From Perognathus longimembris pacificus (taxonomy: Eukaryota > Chordata > Mammalia > Rodentia > Heteromyidae): a DNA stretch of 64,000 nucleotides. Both the position numbers and the translations under genes were made by a program. The DNA is taken from NCBI RefSeq assembly GCF_023159225.1, contig NC_063171.1, positions 14,010,602 through 14,074,601 of the forward strand, read 5' to 3'. The notes beneath the pieces were generated by a model that was not told where the DNA came from, did not search any database, and saw only the letters and a program-made list of their open reading frames with translations. The first letter of the stretch is position 1, and every line of letters begins with the position of its first letter. This document shows, piece after piece, positions 12,290 through 24,575 of the stretch.

Positions 12290-12479
12290 CAAAATAATTT
12301 TTATCATATGTATGTTCTGGGTTTTCTCAAAGTCTTTTTGTACCCATTAAAGAGAATTATGTGATTTTTCATCCTTTCTTCTATTAAAAACAATATCATG
12401 TATTACATTTTTTAAGCATTTGGATGTTACATAAATCTTAAATTTCTGGACTATGTAGGTCATAAGATATATATTTATT
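12290..12479. other. unassigned intergenic DNA
   Basis: Nothing recognised. Confidence 0.5.
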
Positions 12480-12640
12480 TATTTACATGCATACATACAT
12501 ATGTGTGTATATATACATCTATCTATATCTATAAATGTATACATGTGTGTATGTATGTATGTGTACATATATAAATATAAATCAATCTATCTATAGGTAG
12601 AAATGTATGCATATGTGTGTATGTATATGTTATGGACACA
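12480..12640. repeat. mixed TACA/TGTA/TATC tetranucleotide repeat
   Basis: A degenerate microsatellite with CATA, TATC and GTAT units over about 160 bp. Confidence 0.85.
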
Positions 12641-13281
12641 TTTTTCTTTGAGTATTTCTGATGTATATTTTTTCATTTATTAGTTTTTAAAATATATCTT
12701 TGTTAATATTATAGAGAAAGGTTACCATTTCATAAGTCTGGTAAAAAGTACATTTCTTTTCTATATGTACTCTTGACTATAATATTATTTTACTGTAACA
12801 TATTTCTTTGATCTTGGTAATGGAGTGACAGCAGCCTAATTGAGAGGATTGGAAAGCAATAATTTCTCCTATATCTTCTGGGATAGTATGTGGAATATAT
12901 ATATATATATATACTTTCTTTACTTATATTTGCTATAACATAGTAAGAAATATTTTGAGTTTTAACTTTTATTCATTTAATAAATATAATCAATTACGTT
13001 TCTTATCAATTACTACTTCAAATTGTTTTATATTTATCTTTTCTTTTGTTCAATTCAGCTTTTAAGTTTTTGATTCAGGTGAATTTGTCTATTTCACCTT
13101 AGAAATTATATATTTAAAACTGTTCTAGACAAATGTAATAATGCTCCCACAAGATTTTGAAATATTTTTTAAAAAATTCATTTGTTTCAAATACTTAATA
13201 ATTCCCTTTCAAATTCTTCTTTGACCCATGGTTTACATCAAAATATTTATTAACTTTTGATTATTTCAGGATTGTGGATGT
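12641..13281. other. unassigned AT-rich DNA
   Basis: Apart from the short TA run, no family or gene is recognised. Confidence 0.5.
12894..12914. repeat. (TA)n short run
   Basis: About ten TA units. Confidence 0.9.
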
Positions 13282-13610
<329 letters not shown>

Positions 13611-13781
13611 GCAGTCCTGGAGCTTGTACTCAAGGTCTAAGCACTGCCCCTGGCTTCTTTTTGCTCTTTGAGCCACAGGACCACTTCCGTTTTTTTATGT
13701 TTATGTGGTGCTGAAGAATCAGACCCAGGATTTTATGCATGAAAGTCAATCACTCTACCATTAAGCCATATTCTGAGCCCT
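13611..13781 (-). mobile_element. dimeric ID SINE
   Basis: Minus-strand ID dimer with 'cttctttttgctctttgagc', 'tttatgtggtgctgaagaat' and a terminal 'ctgagccct'. Its tail position is occupied by the polypyrimidine tract to the left. Confidence 0.88.
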
Positions 13782-15090
13782 TGTCAATGTTTTCTGATGT
13801 TGCTGATTTCTAATTAAATTTTATAACAATCAGAGAACACTCAATTTTTAAATACTTTGTGTTATGATTTATTTTGTAAGCTAGTGTATTTTGCACCACG
13901 AGACTTTTCTTTTTACTCTTGCAAAGAATGTGTATTCTGCTCTGAGAATTCTATCAAACTTGGTGAGATCTAGTTATTTATAATGGCACCTAAACATTTT
14001 ACTTCTTTGTTGTGTTTTATAATATTGATGAGCGTGAAATATGAAGTTTTCTATTACTGTTATTCTATATTTCTTCATCTCTGCCAGTTCTATCTTAATG
14101 TATGTTGGTACTCTTTTGCGATGTAAGCATTTATATTTGAAACCATAGTTATCTTTTCCTATTTAGTTCAACCATTTAATAAAATATAGTATCCAATATT
14201 GTCTCTAATAATATTTTTCTTAAATTTAATTTGACTCCTATTAGGATAACTTTACACTTTGGGCCATTACATGTTATTATATTGTAGATTCTGGGAATGT
14301 AATTTGCATTTTAATGTAAAAAGTTCCTTAGAGTAATATAAATTTATTTTAATAGAATACAAAAAGTTTGTGCCCCTGTAATCTGTTCCTCCTCTCCTGT
14401 TTTGTGTTATGATATTAATTAAATGTTTGCATATTATAGGAAGAGTAAAGAACATAATTATTACCTTATATGATTGTCTTTTGAATTAAGTTAGATTATG
14501 AAATAGACACAAAACAATATACATTTGTTGTGTTTACCAGTGTAGGTATCTTCATCAGTGCTATTTATTCATTCATGTACCTTTGAGTTATCACCCAGAG
14601 CACATCATTTCTGTTTGAGTACTCACCTTGTCACTGGTTGAACAGAGTTACTAATGACTACTTATCTCAGTTTTGCTTTGGTTATGTAGAAAATGTTGTC
14701 ACTTCACTTCATTTTTGAGGAATATATTTTCTGAGTATGCTGATTAACCTTTTGTTCTATTTTCCCAGCATTTCAAGTATCTGGTCCAATCACTTTCCTT
14801 TGTCATCACAGTACTCAGTAAGCAGTCAGCTGATAAAATGTTTTGAGGATCCTTTATAAATGATGAATGACAGCCCTCATGCTGCTTTCAGATTCTGTCT
14901 TTATATTTAACATTTTCACTGTGATATAATTATATCTGGATCTTTTGAATGGTCTGGATCAGGACTATCAAAATCTATCTCAAGTCCATAGAAACACTTG
15001 GGTGTGTAGTTTATTTTATTTTTTTTTGTTTTCATTGTATAATTATTCACAATTCTTCCCTTTCATCTTTCTTCTCCTAGATACTTCTTT
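13782..15090. other. unassigned intergenic DNA
   Basis: AT-rich; no repeat family or gene recognised. Confidence 0.5.
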
Positions 15091-15235
15091 CTTTCCTCCT
15101 TCCCCTCCTCCCTCCCCCTCTCTCCCTCTCCTTCCTTCCTTCCTTCCTTCCTTCCTTCCTTCCTTCCTTCCTTCCTTCCGCCCTTCCTTTCTTCTTTTTT
15201 TCCTTTCTTTTCTGCTTCCTTCCTTCCCTCTGCTC
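15091..15235 (+). repeat. CCTT-rich pyrimidine tract
   Basis: A pyrimidine run with about 13 consecutive CCTT units at 15128-15178, flanked by mixed C/T sequence. Confidence 0.95.
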
Positions 15236-15571
15236 TTTTTCAATTTTCTGAGCTTCCCAAAATATGTCCAGGCTTTCTAAAGTTCTCTTTGAGAATTCCA
15301 TTCCTAGATATGCCTTTCACAGTTTGGACTAGACATTCATAGTCCTTATTATTATTAGGGATATGGAAAAAATACAGGCATTTGAAAATGGTCTTGCTTA
15401 TTTTCAACTATGTTTCTAGAAATAGAGGTCTTATTAAGAAAGCCTTCTTCAGTAGGGATATATCTGTCTATGAGGTGGATCAAACATGATTATACTCAAA
15501 GAGTGTTTGAAAACACCAAATCCATCCAATCCTATTGAGTGGAACTGAAGCCCCTGTTGACTTTTTCCCCC

Positions 15572-15838
15572 TCCTTTTTTTTTTTTCTTTCTTTCTTTCT
15601 TTTTTTTTTTTTTTTTTTTTTCTGGTCCAGAGGCTTGATTTCAGGGACTGGGGATCCTGTACCTGAACTTGTTTGCTCAAGGCTCTACCACTTTTCACTA
15701 CAGTGTCACTTCCAGTTTTTGGTGGTTAATTAAAGATAAGAGTCTCATGGACTTTCCTACCCAGGCTAGTTGAACTTGATCCTCAGATCTCAGCCTTCTG
15801 AGTAGCTAGGATTGTAGGTTTGAGCTACCAGCACCCAC
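15572..15838 (-). mobile_element. B1-ID composite SINE
   Basis: Minus-strand copy: poly-T tail on the left, ID half ('tgctcaaggctctaccactt'), the 'ttaattaaagataagagtct' linker, then the B1-like half ('gccttctgagtagctaggat') ending near 'ccagcaccca'. Confidence 0.88.
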
Positions 15839-16515
15839 TATTCTGCTCTTTTGTTAACCATTGATTTTGTTCATAGAACTGAGTTTCCAAAGATTGTCCT
15901 AAAGTATATTTCTAAAATAAAGTTTTATTTTTAAGTTCATTTTGTAAGTTGCATAACATTGTTTATTACAACACTTCAAATGTTTTTTGGGTGACATGAA
16001 AGAGAGAATTTACAGTGGCCCATATATTACTCTTGTTCCGTCTCCTCAAAGTACATCACATTTAATAATTTGTTATAAAACTCCAGATAGGTTTTAAATA
16101 ACACTAAATAACCTATGTCTTTGAAATATCAGATATGAGAATAAACACTTCACATACATAAGCTTATTTGTCCTTCATAACAATCCCATGAGCTATAAAA
16201 TGTCATTATTATTTTAGAAATGAATGTGTTGAGCCTTAAGTTCAAAAAGTAATCAGTGCCAGGTAGGTTTTTAGTGGTAGAGCCAGATTCAAAACCAGTC
16301 TCAGGCATATAGTACATGTATCCATGATAATTTTTCAAGACCAATCAACAAAATTGTCATTCCACGTATTAAATATGTTACTCAATGCCTTTGTTTATGT
16401 TTGATTGTCTCAACTACACTTTCTTTGAAACTGTTGCCTACCAATAACTTTTTAGCTTAAGTTTATTTTTTGTTATTCATAACAATATATGAATGATTAC
16501 TAGAGAAGTTTAAAT
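15839..16515. other. unassigned intergenic DNA
   Basis: No recognised feature. Confidence 0.5.
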
Positions 16516-16532
16516 TCTGTCACTCTGTTCTT

Positions 16533-16748
16533 TTTTTTTTTTTTTTTTTTTTTTTGGCCAGTCCTGGGCCTTGGACTCCGGGCCTGAGCACTGTCCCTGG
16601 CTTCTTCCTGGCTCAAGGCTAGCACTCCGCCACTTGAGCCACAGCGCCGCTTCTGGCCGTTTTCTGTATATGTGGTGCTGGGGAATCGAACCTAGGGCCT
16701 CGTGTATCCGAGGCAGGCACTCTTGCCACTAGGCTATATCCCCAGCCC
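16533..16748 (-). mobile_element. young dimeric ID SINE with perfect target duplication
   Basis: A full ID dimer with a 22-T tail. It is flanked by a perfect 17-bp direct repeat, tctgtcactctgttctt, at 16516-16532 and 16749-16765. It shares with the copies at 25154 and 63476 the variants 'gaacctagggcctcgtgtat' and 'actaggctatatccccagcc', which mark a young subfamily. Confidence 0.98.
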
Positions 16749-16889
16749 TCTGTCACTCTGTTCTTAATAAGAAATAAGTGAAGACATAATAATATCTTGA
16801 ATCCATTCTATTTCCTAGAAAGAATGTTAATAAATCCTGTAATGATTGGCTGACTTATCAGATATTAACTAAGAAAAAGCATAGTAGAC

Positions 16890-17105
16890 AGGCACAGATG
16901 ACTCAATCCTGTCTTCCTACCTACATGGGAAGTTGAGACCTGGAGGATCAAAGGGCAAAAACAGCTCTCAGGTAGAAAAGTCTATGAGACTCTTTCTCCA
17001 ATCTACCACCAAACCTGGGATGAATAATGTCTCAAATAGAAGACACCACATGAACAATCAAGCTGAGAAAGTGATATTGATACTAGTAATAAAATAAAAT
17101 AAAAT
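16890..17105 (+). mobile_element. old B1-ID composite SINE
   Basis: A degraded left half ('gatgactcaatcctgtcttc') is followed by 'tctatgagactctttctcca', a linker shared with other composites, and a degraded right half ending in AAAAT units. This is an old copy. Confidence 0.65.
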
Positions 17106-17195
17106 CAGAACAAATGAATAGCATTGAAGTGTTTGCAATATTTTGCATTGTTATAGTTTGTTTTGATTGAATGGTACAATATGACAAATAACCTT

Positions 17196-17445
17196 GCCAA
17201 GCACCAGTTGCTCATGCCTGTTACCCTAGCTACTCAGAAGGCTGAGACCTGAGGATCACATATTGAAGCCAGCTTTTGAAAAAGACTCATGAGACTTATC
17301 TCCAATTAACCAGTAAAAAGTCAGAAGTTGAGCTGTTCCTCAAGTGGAAAGTACTTGCCCTGAGCACAGATATTCCTGAACAGTGGCCATATCCTTATTT
17401 TAGGCCCCCAAACTGACACATGAACAAACAAATAAAAAACTTATA
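17196..17445 (+). mobile_element. B1-ID composite SINE
   Basis: 'gctcatgcctgttaccctag' and 'ctcagaaggctgagacctga' mark the B1-like half, 'tatctccaattaaccagtaa' the linker, and 'ctgttcctcaagtggaaagt' the ID half. The tail has AAAC/AAAT units. Confidence 0.85.
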
Positions 17446-18289
17446 GTCATATAGATTTTGCACAACATTTCCTATGTTTTACAAATAGCATTTTTGTAAA
17501 TGTTATGATAGAATGCTTTGTTTCTAAAATGCTTATATAACGGCATGCTACAATCCCACTACAGAATTAAGTTCTCTCCTTGTAAAGATTTTGTAGCTAA
17601 TGCACATTGCAACTATTGTTGTTCACAGTTTTTATTCTGTTCTTCTGTTATCCATGTTTCTAATAATTGATTTTAATTAGAAAGTTTTAGATAAATTCTC
17701 AGATAAATTATAGGACAAATATTAATAAAATAGTTTTGCTATGATTTTAGCATACTGAAAATATATTATCTTAAACTTGTTAGTTTATCTATGACACTGA
17801 AGGCTGATAAGTTTGTGAAAAATTGTAAAAAATATGAACAATGATCTTACTAGTTGAGTCTATATGTAAAGAAATGTGTCATTAAACATATTTGTCTTTT
17901 AACTTGGAAATTGTTGGCAGTCTATTTACTGATAGTTTTCAAGTTGTGTTGATGCAATTATGTATTTTTCATCTTTCATTGTAGGAAGGTATGCTATTGG
18001 TATTACCGCAAGTTTCAGGGAATTCTGAAAGATAATATTTTATAATAGTGCTGTCACTTGAAATGTAAAGTAGAATGACAAACCTATAGAAAATGTTCTC
18101 ATTAGAAGATTCTTATTTTATTAATGCTAGTTTGAAAGATGAGGTTACGGAATTTTAAAGCTAGCATGTACAAACCAATTTGTACTAAAACAGCTTTCAC
18201 AGGATTCATACTTGGATCATCTAATTATATTCAAAACAGTTTCACTCTGGCACTCACATTCTATATGAGGGTACCTTTCTCTCTTTAAA
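17446..18289. other. unassigned intergenic DNA
   Basis: AT-rich; no feature recognised. Confidence 0.5.
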
Positions 18290-18475
18290 AAAATATTATC
18301 TTTAGTTGTACAAAGAATGTCATTCAACAAGACAGAGCATGAGTAAAATGTATTTTGATCAGTATCACCACTTTCCTCATTCTTCCCATCCCTGTCAGCC
18401 CCCCCTCATTTCCTCAATTTTCTTAATTTTTAGGATATGCATTGAATTTTGTGACTTCATTGCTCCATGAATGTA
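18290..18475 (-). mobile_element. old L1 3' UTR fragment (type B)
   Basis: In reverse complement the stretch 'gatcaaaatacattttactc' followed by 'ttgttgaatgacattctttg' closely follows the plus-strand segment at 48845-48905. This indicates two copies of one old retroelement 3' end in opposite orientations. Assignment to L1 is inferred. Confidence 0.5.
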
Positions 18476-18710
18476 CTTTTTGACAATCAACCTGAATAAA
18501 ATAGACTATTTTTAGAAAGCCATCAATATATAATCTTAAAAAGGTTTTGTTGCTTTTTTTTTTTTTTATTTCTCTTATGGTCATGTTTTACATTCTTCCA
18601 AACACTAAAATTGTGAGGTCTTTTAAAATTTATTTGGAGATAGAATCTCTAGCAAATAATACACTATTTCTTTTTTTTGATTTGCAACTATACTTTTTGA
18701 AGTTCACATA

Positions 18711-18713
<3 letters not shown>

Positions 18714-18742
<29 letters not shown>
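18714..18742 (+). repeat. (TG)n microsatellite
   Basis: About 14 TG units. Confidence 0.97.
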
Positions 18743-18745
<3 letters not shown>

Positions 18746-19954
18746 ATTATTCTCTGCATAAGTCATCATGCTTATTTCAAAATAGACTACTTTCTGTTTT
18801 TTCTTTCAAGATTTTTGGTGCTTGTAAGAACCTGCTCAGTGGGGAATAGAACTTCCTGGAGTTTCTGTGTTTTGATGCTTCGTCTAACAATTATTGTGTT
18901 TTCTCCGTGCATGATATAAAATGATTACTAAACATAAAAATCATAGTTGAAAATCATCCATTGTTGTAACTCAACTATTTATAAAGTAAGTTGTCTTTAA
19001 CATAAAGAATATAAAGGAAAAAAAGAGGAAGTTCCAAAAGATGTTATCGAGAATCTTATTGGTATTTTCTAATGGAAGGTAAATCAAGGTGATATGATCC
19101 TGTAAATATCACAAGTGATTAGTGGCCTGATCTAGGTTTCTAGAACCTTATTGTGGTTTAATCATATTATTCCACAGCCAGTTTGGGGCTGAAGTAATAA
19201 AACCTTTAGTCTTAAACTATTAATGTGAGTCATTATTTATCTCAATATATGTTCACCAGCATAGAGATAGTGATTATTTTAAATTTTTTATGAGTTTGGA
19301 AAAAATGAAATAATAGAAATTGCTCATGCAAAGAGTAAACAACATAAACTAGGCAAGTATACTGTCATTGCTATTGTAACTACAATGATGATCCAATGAT
19401 ATACTCATCAAATTTTCATGCGACTGGTTCTGAGAATTAGATGAATATATGAATAAACCTAACAAATGTCATGTGAGTAAAGAACAAGTTCTTGATTGTC
19501 AAGAGTAATCCTCCCCACTGTTATTGAACACTTTTATTGTCTCAGTTGGGAATTTACATCCATCTCTGATACTTACAGTACAAATCAGAATAAAAGGAAA
19601 CAATTGGTTGGCCCAGGAGGGTCAAACTATCATATTAAAATTCCTTACCCTGGAATAAAAATTTAAAAAAAAATAAGAAAAATGGGAAAGAAGAGATGAA
19701 AGATGAAATGAATCTGGTTCTAAGTCAGTAAATGGTCATAATATTTCTCAATATGGGCAATAGTCAAAACCCAGCCAAATAATGAACTGAAAATGAAGCA
19801 AATGTTAAGAGAAGGGGACAAATAGATTTAGGTATCATATAACTGTATTCCTGTTTTCAATTACATACTTTAGAATTTTTATTTAAATTTCATTTTGTGT
19901 TTAATACATCTCATATGCATCAATATATAATTTATCTATAGATCTACTTATTTG
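18743..19954. other. unassigned intergenic DNA
   Basis: No recognised feature. Confidence 0.5.
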
Positions 19955-20270
19955 AATTACTGTGCTTTGAACTCAGGGTTTTCTCTTGCTAGGCATGTAC
20001 TGTAACACCTTTGAACCAGGCTCTCAGCCTGTTTTGCTTTAATTACATTTTAGACAATTTCTACTTCATGCCTAAAGTGTCCAGGAAAATGATTTGCCTA
20101 TTGTACTTCTCAAGGAGCTCATAAGTCATGCATGTACCATCATGCCAAGCTTTTTCCTGATTGAGGAGAATGTTAACTTTTTTCTGGGGCTTTCCTCTAA
20201 CCATGATCTTCCTGATATCCATCACCTAAGTAGATGGGATTGCAGGCTTGATCCCACTTCCAAATTCAAA
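19955..20270 (-). mobile_element. old ID/B1 SINE remnants
   Basis: The antisense ID landmark 'ctttgaactcagggttttct' is followed by 'gctaggcatgtactgtaaca' and 'gaaccaggctctcagcctg'. Further right, 'gcatgtaccatcatgccaag' and 'gtagatgggattgcaggctt' look like antisense B1 5' ends. Probably two or three decayed SINEs in tandem. Confidence 0.4.
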
Positions 20271-21079
20271 TGCATTTATTTTAGTTATAATCCAGGATCC
20301 TGGTGTAGATAATAAGTTGTAACAATTAATGTTCTTTATATTCATCTGCCATGGCTCCCACTAGCAAGGACTTTTAAAAAATGATACAGTATGTGTGAAG
20401 CCTGTAGCACATTATCTATCTTAATATGTCATTGCTGTTATTGTCATTCCTTGAAAAGATTCAATCTGATAAAGGACTGAGCATGATCAATACAAACTCA
20501 CAAACAGTAAGTATCATATCATAGATGGGTTTGTTCCAGGGATGAGATATGTGATATGATATGGCCAGCAGATTTTGGTTATTGTCAAAAACTAATTGTC
20601 CAATAATGAAAACGTTGATGAATATAAAATGGCAACCAGAATCTCTGACAAGGGATACCTCAAATTCATGCTCATAAAATTCTTAAATTATAGATAACTT
20701 TTGAGACCTGTAGTTCCACAAAATAAGCTCTGTGCTTACTACTAAAGATTAATGTTCTTCATTCTTAAACATAAAGACATACATCATATGCACATCTCAG
20801 ATCTTCCCCTCGGGTTTCCCCCTTGCCACAAAATCAGTAATTAATATTGAATAAAGAAGCTGTAGACATCTGGAATTCATTATTAGAAAACAGTATTTCA
20901 TGAGCAAGATATAGTGACAACCAATTGGTGTTTTCCTTATTTCAATGGCTGTATAAACTAGGCAGGTTGGAAGCAAAGACGTGCTCAAGTGTGAGGACAT
21001 CAGCCTTGAGGAAAATAGCCAAGTGTGAGTACAAGGTCCTTGGTGCAGGCCCCAGTACATATATGTGCCTCTGTGGGTG

Positions 21080-21081
<2 letters not shown>
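20271..21081. other. unassigned intergenic DNA
   Basis: No recognised feature. Confidence 0.5.

Positions 21082-21118
<37 letters not shown>
21082..21118 (+). repeat. (AC)n microsatellite
   Basis: About 18 AC units. Short ORFs reading through it are artefacts. Confidence 0.97.
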
Positions 21119-21120
<2 letters not shown>

Positions 21121-21644
21121 AGGAGGCTACCTGAATCGGCTCACTGAATATACTTCATGTACGAATTCATCTGTATTTACTAAATTCAGAATATATATAG
21201 AAATCACCGGAAAAAAAAACAGAAAACAGAAAAGAATCTTCCATGTAAACAGCCATGGAATGCAAGCTGCAGTAACCATACTTGTATGTGACAAAATGGG
21301 TGGTCTAGATAAAACTACTCAAAAGATATGAAGAAATTCAAGATGTCAAAAAAGAACAGAATTCATGTAAAATGTGTACAAATTGTAAATATATGTGCAG
21401 TCATTTTATAAAAGACCCTTGTACACATAAATAGATAAGTAGACATTAAACGACAAAGGCAAATTTTAATGTTATATTTTAATCAATATAAAGATTATCA
21501 AAACAAAATTAACAATGAGACTTAAAATCTGAACTGTGTTATAGTCTAATGACGCAGAAGACACCTAAGACTCAGTTTAGTGACTGCAACATACATGTTT
21601 TTCTCAGTTGCCCACAGGAATTTCTTCATGGCAGATCCTATTTA
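21119..21644. other. unassigned intergenic DNA
   Basis: No recognised feature. Confidence 0.5.
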
Positions 21645-21656
21645 CCACAAAAAGTA

Positions 21657-21664
21657 TATATACA

Positions 21665-21698
<34 letters not shown>

Positions 21699-21705
21699 CA
21701 CACAC
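21657..21705. repeat. (TA)n / TACA simple repeat
   Basis: A TA-rich repeat with CATA interruptions occupies the place of the A tail of the adjoining minus-strand L1. Confidence 0.93.
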
Positions 21706-22029
21706 ATATATTTATTATCAAACTGAATTACAGAGAGGTTACAGTTCATACATTAGGCATTGGATACATTTTTTGTACTGTTATCTAGTCCCTCATTCCC
21801 CCCTCCCCCTCCCTCTTTCTCTTCCCCCTTCCCCCCACGAGTTGTTCAGTTGTTTAGTTCATTTTCATCAAACAGTTTGTAAGTATTGCTTTTGTAGTTG
21901 TTTGTCTTTTTTTACCCTGTGTCTCTCGATTTTGGTATTCCCTTTCAATTTCCTGGTTCTAATACCAGTATACAGTGTTTCCAATATACTCAGATAAGAT
22001 ACAGAGATAGTGTAGGAACAACCACAGGA
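21706..22029 (-). mobile_element. L1 3' end, non-inverted part
   Basis: Closely parallels the full-length L1 3' end at 55930-56252: 'tttattatcaaactgaatta', the CT-rich block, 'aagtattgcttttgtagttg', up to 'aacaaccacagga'. It forms one insertion with the following segment, which has the opposite orientation. Confidence 0.9.
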
Positions 22030-22366
22030 CAATGGAATTTTATGCCTCTTTCAGAAAGAATGACATCGCCCTTTTTGTAAGGAAATGGAAGGACTTGGAA
22101 AAAGTTATACTAAGTGAAGTGAGCCAGACCCAAAGAAACATGGACTATATGGTCTCCCTTACAGGGAATAATTAGCACAGATTTAGGCAAGCCACAGCAT
22201 AGGATCACAGGAGCCCAATAGCTATACCCTTATGAACACATAAGATAATGCTAAGTGAAATGAACTCCATGTTATGAAAATGATTGTTATATCACAGTTG
22301 TAAATACTTTCAATGTGCCATATGTAACTGTAGCCTCTATTATTGATGATATTCCTGTATCACAAA
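22030..22366 (+). mobile_element. L1 3' UTR, inverted 5' part of the same insertion
   Basis: This piece is the reverse complement of L1 positions corresponding to about 56254-56590, beginning 'caatggaattttatgcctct' and ending 'attcctgtatcac'. Together with 21706-22029 it covers a continuous stretch of L1 with the 5' part flipped. A short repeat, cacaaaaagt, occurs at both ends of the whole unit (about 21646-21655 and 22360-22369). Confidence 0.88.
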
Positions 22367-22394
22367 AAGTTTTTTGTAAGGTTTTGTGAAGTGA

Positions 22395-23235
22395 TTTTTT
22401 TTTGTAACTTACCAGATCATAATGGAATAACAAGGGCAATTAGAAAAATACTTACAGCAAGAGAATACAAATGTGAGCTATCACTGAGTCATCAAACAAG
22501 TAAAACAGGAAATTAAAAAAAAAGTAAAACATAATTTTCCAGGATATGTTAGGTTCTGTACTAGAACTTTTGAATTAGAAAATTAGAGAATTCTCAAATA
22601 AAGTTTTAATGTAGCCACATACATAAAAAACAAGAATAAGTATGAAATGCAGAGCAAGAAAGAAGTAATTATGGCCAAAATTGAAAGAATACACAAGAGC
22701 AAAGATCAATGAAATGGTCTTATGTAAAAATTAAACAACACTTACAAACTCTTAGTAAACTAATTAAAGATAAAACCTAAATCAATCAAAGTAGGTGTGA
22801 AAACGTCATGTTACAGACTGTAGAAATGAAATCTAGATGATCCTCAGGCAGTATTTTGAAAAAAAAATCATTCTCCAGTATCATGAAAAATGTAGAGGTA
22901 ATAGATAATTTTAGACACATAAAACTACCAAAAACAAAGTAAAGTAAAGTAAACCAAGAGGCCAGAGAGATTCATAGATGAATTCTACCAGAACTTTACA
23001 GAATAACACCAACTATGCATTAAACTATTGTATAAAATAGGAAGGGAAAAGATACTTTCAAACTATCCTAAGAAAATTGTATTTTCCTGACACCAAAACA
23101 TAATAATTATATAAAAATGTAAAGCCATAGACTATTTCCTTTGACAAACATTATTATGCCACCACAATAAAATATTCCCATATTTAAATAATCACATATC
23201 ATTATTGAGTTAATCTTATCTAAATAATGCATGTT
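22395..23235 (+). mobile_element. old L1 ORF2 fragment
   Basis: Decayed L1 ORF2 nucleotide landmarks occur in order: 'aatcattctccagtatcatg' and 'gatgaattctaccagaactt', then 'ttaaactattgtataaaata'. These correspond to the part just upstream of the RT palm. No open frame survives. Confidence 0.6.
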
Positions 23236-23236
23236 T

Positions 23237-23470
23237 GGCCAGGTACTCACACTTATAATCCTAGTTAATTGGAAGCTTGAAACATGGATAACTGTGGATC
23301 ACAGCTAGCACAGCCAGAAAAGTCCTCAAGGCTCAATCTCCAAATAACTAGCAAACTGTCCAATAGCTCAAAATGTTCCATATGGCTCAAGTTTTAAAGT
23401 GATAGCCTTGACCACACAAGTTTAGTGAACCTTTAATGCAAGCCCTGGTCCTAGAAAATAAACAAAAATT
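23237..23470 (+). mobile_element. B1-ID composite SINE
   Basis: 'ggtactcacacttataatcc' (B1-like half) and 'atggctcaagttttaaagtg' (ID half) lie in the expected order, followed by an A-rich tail. Moderately diverged. Confidence 0.8.
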
Positions 23471-23519
23471 CAACTATGGAAGATTTCTCATACGGCACAA
23501 TAAAAATATATAAAGAAAA

Positions 23520-23745
23520 TAGTAGCTGGACAGCAGAGACTCAAACATGTAATCTTACCTATTCAGGAGTACCATAGTTTGAAGTTAGTCTGAGCAGGAA
23601 AGACCCCAAGGCTTTTATTTCTCATAAACTTTTTAGAAAAGAACTAGAAATGGTGTGACTCAAAGTGGTAGAGCACTGGCCATGAGCAAAAAGAAAAGCA
23701 CCCAAGCCCAGAGTTCAAGCCCAAGGTTTGGCAAAAACAAATGAT
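23520..23745 (+). mobile_element. B1-ID composite SINE
   Basis: 'gactcaaacatgtaatctta' followed by the ID half 'actcaaagtggtagagcact' and 'agcccagagttcaagcccaa'. It abuts the previous composite in the same orientation. Confidence 0.85.
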
Positions 23746-24575
23746 GCTGGTAGGTAGAATTGTCTATAATGAACATGGTTGTGCTGGTAACTGTAGTGTG
23801 GCCTGGTTTGTGGTCAATGAATAAATGCCCAGGAGTGGGATTGGTGAGTCACTGGGTAGCCCTATGTTTATTCCTTTGACAAACCTCCATACTGCCTTCC
23901 AGAATGATTGAACAAGCTTATTGAACAAGCTTATGTTCTCATCAAAAGTGTAGTAGCAGTCTCATTTAGCCATATCCGTGCCAGCATCTGATATTATTTT
24001 TCTTGATAATGGACATTCAAACTGGGGTGAGCTGGATTCTTAATGTTGTGTAATTTACATTTATTTTATGGCCAGAGATGTTGAACTTCTCTTCATGTGC
24101 CCATTGGCCTTTCTTACTTTTTCTGACAAGTCTCTCATTAAGACTTTGGCCCATGTGTTAATTGAGTTGTTGTTTCTTTGATAATTTGCTTTGTGGGGGT
24201 TAATTTTTAAAGCTCTAAGTGTATTTTAGATATGATGCCCTTGTTGATGCATAGATAGTAAAGCTCTTTCCCAGTCTGTGTATTTTCTATTTATGTGGCT
24301 ATCTATGGTCTTCGCCATGCTGAAACTCTTCAGTTTGATACAATCCCATTCATCCGGTCTTTCTTTGATTTGTTGTGATTTTTTATCTTGACTGAGGAAG
24401 TTTCAACCCTTGACAAGTAGCCTTCATTATTCTCCTATCCCTTCCTCTAATATTTTCATAGTATCTGGCTTGACAGACCCTTAAAGTTCTTTAATTCATT
24501 TGGAATTTATTCTAGTGTAGGGTGATAAATAAGGATCTAGCGTCAGTTTTCAGCATGTGTATAGACAATGCTATT
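23746..24575 (-). mobile_element. L1 ORF2 3' region, diverged copy
   Basis: Follows the order of the full-length L1 at about 56680-57480: 'ggtttgtggtcaatgaataa', 'tttatggccagagatgttga', 'cagtttgatacaatcccatt', 'gggtgataaataaggatcta'. Many substitutions and indels; no long ORF on the coding strand. Confidence 0.85.
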
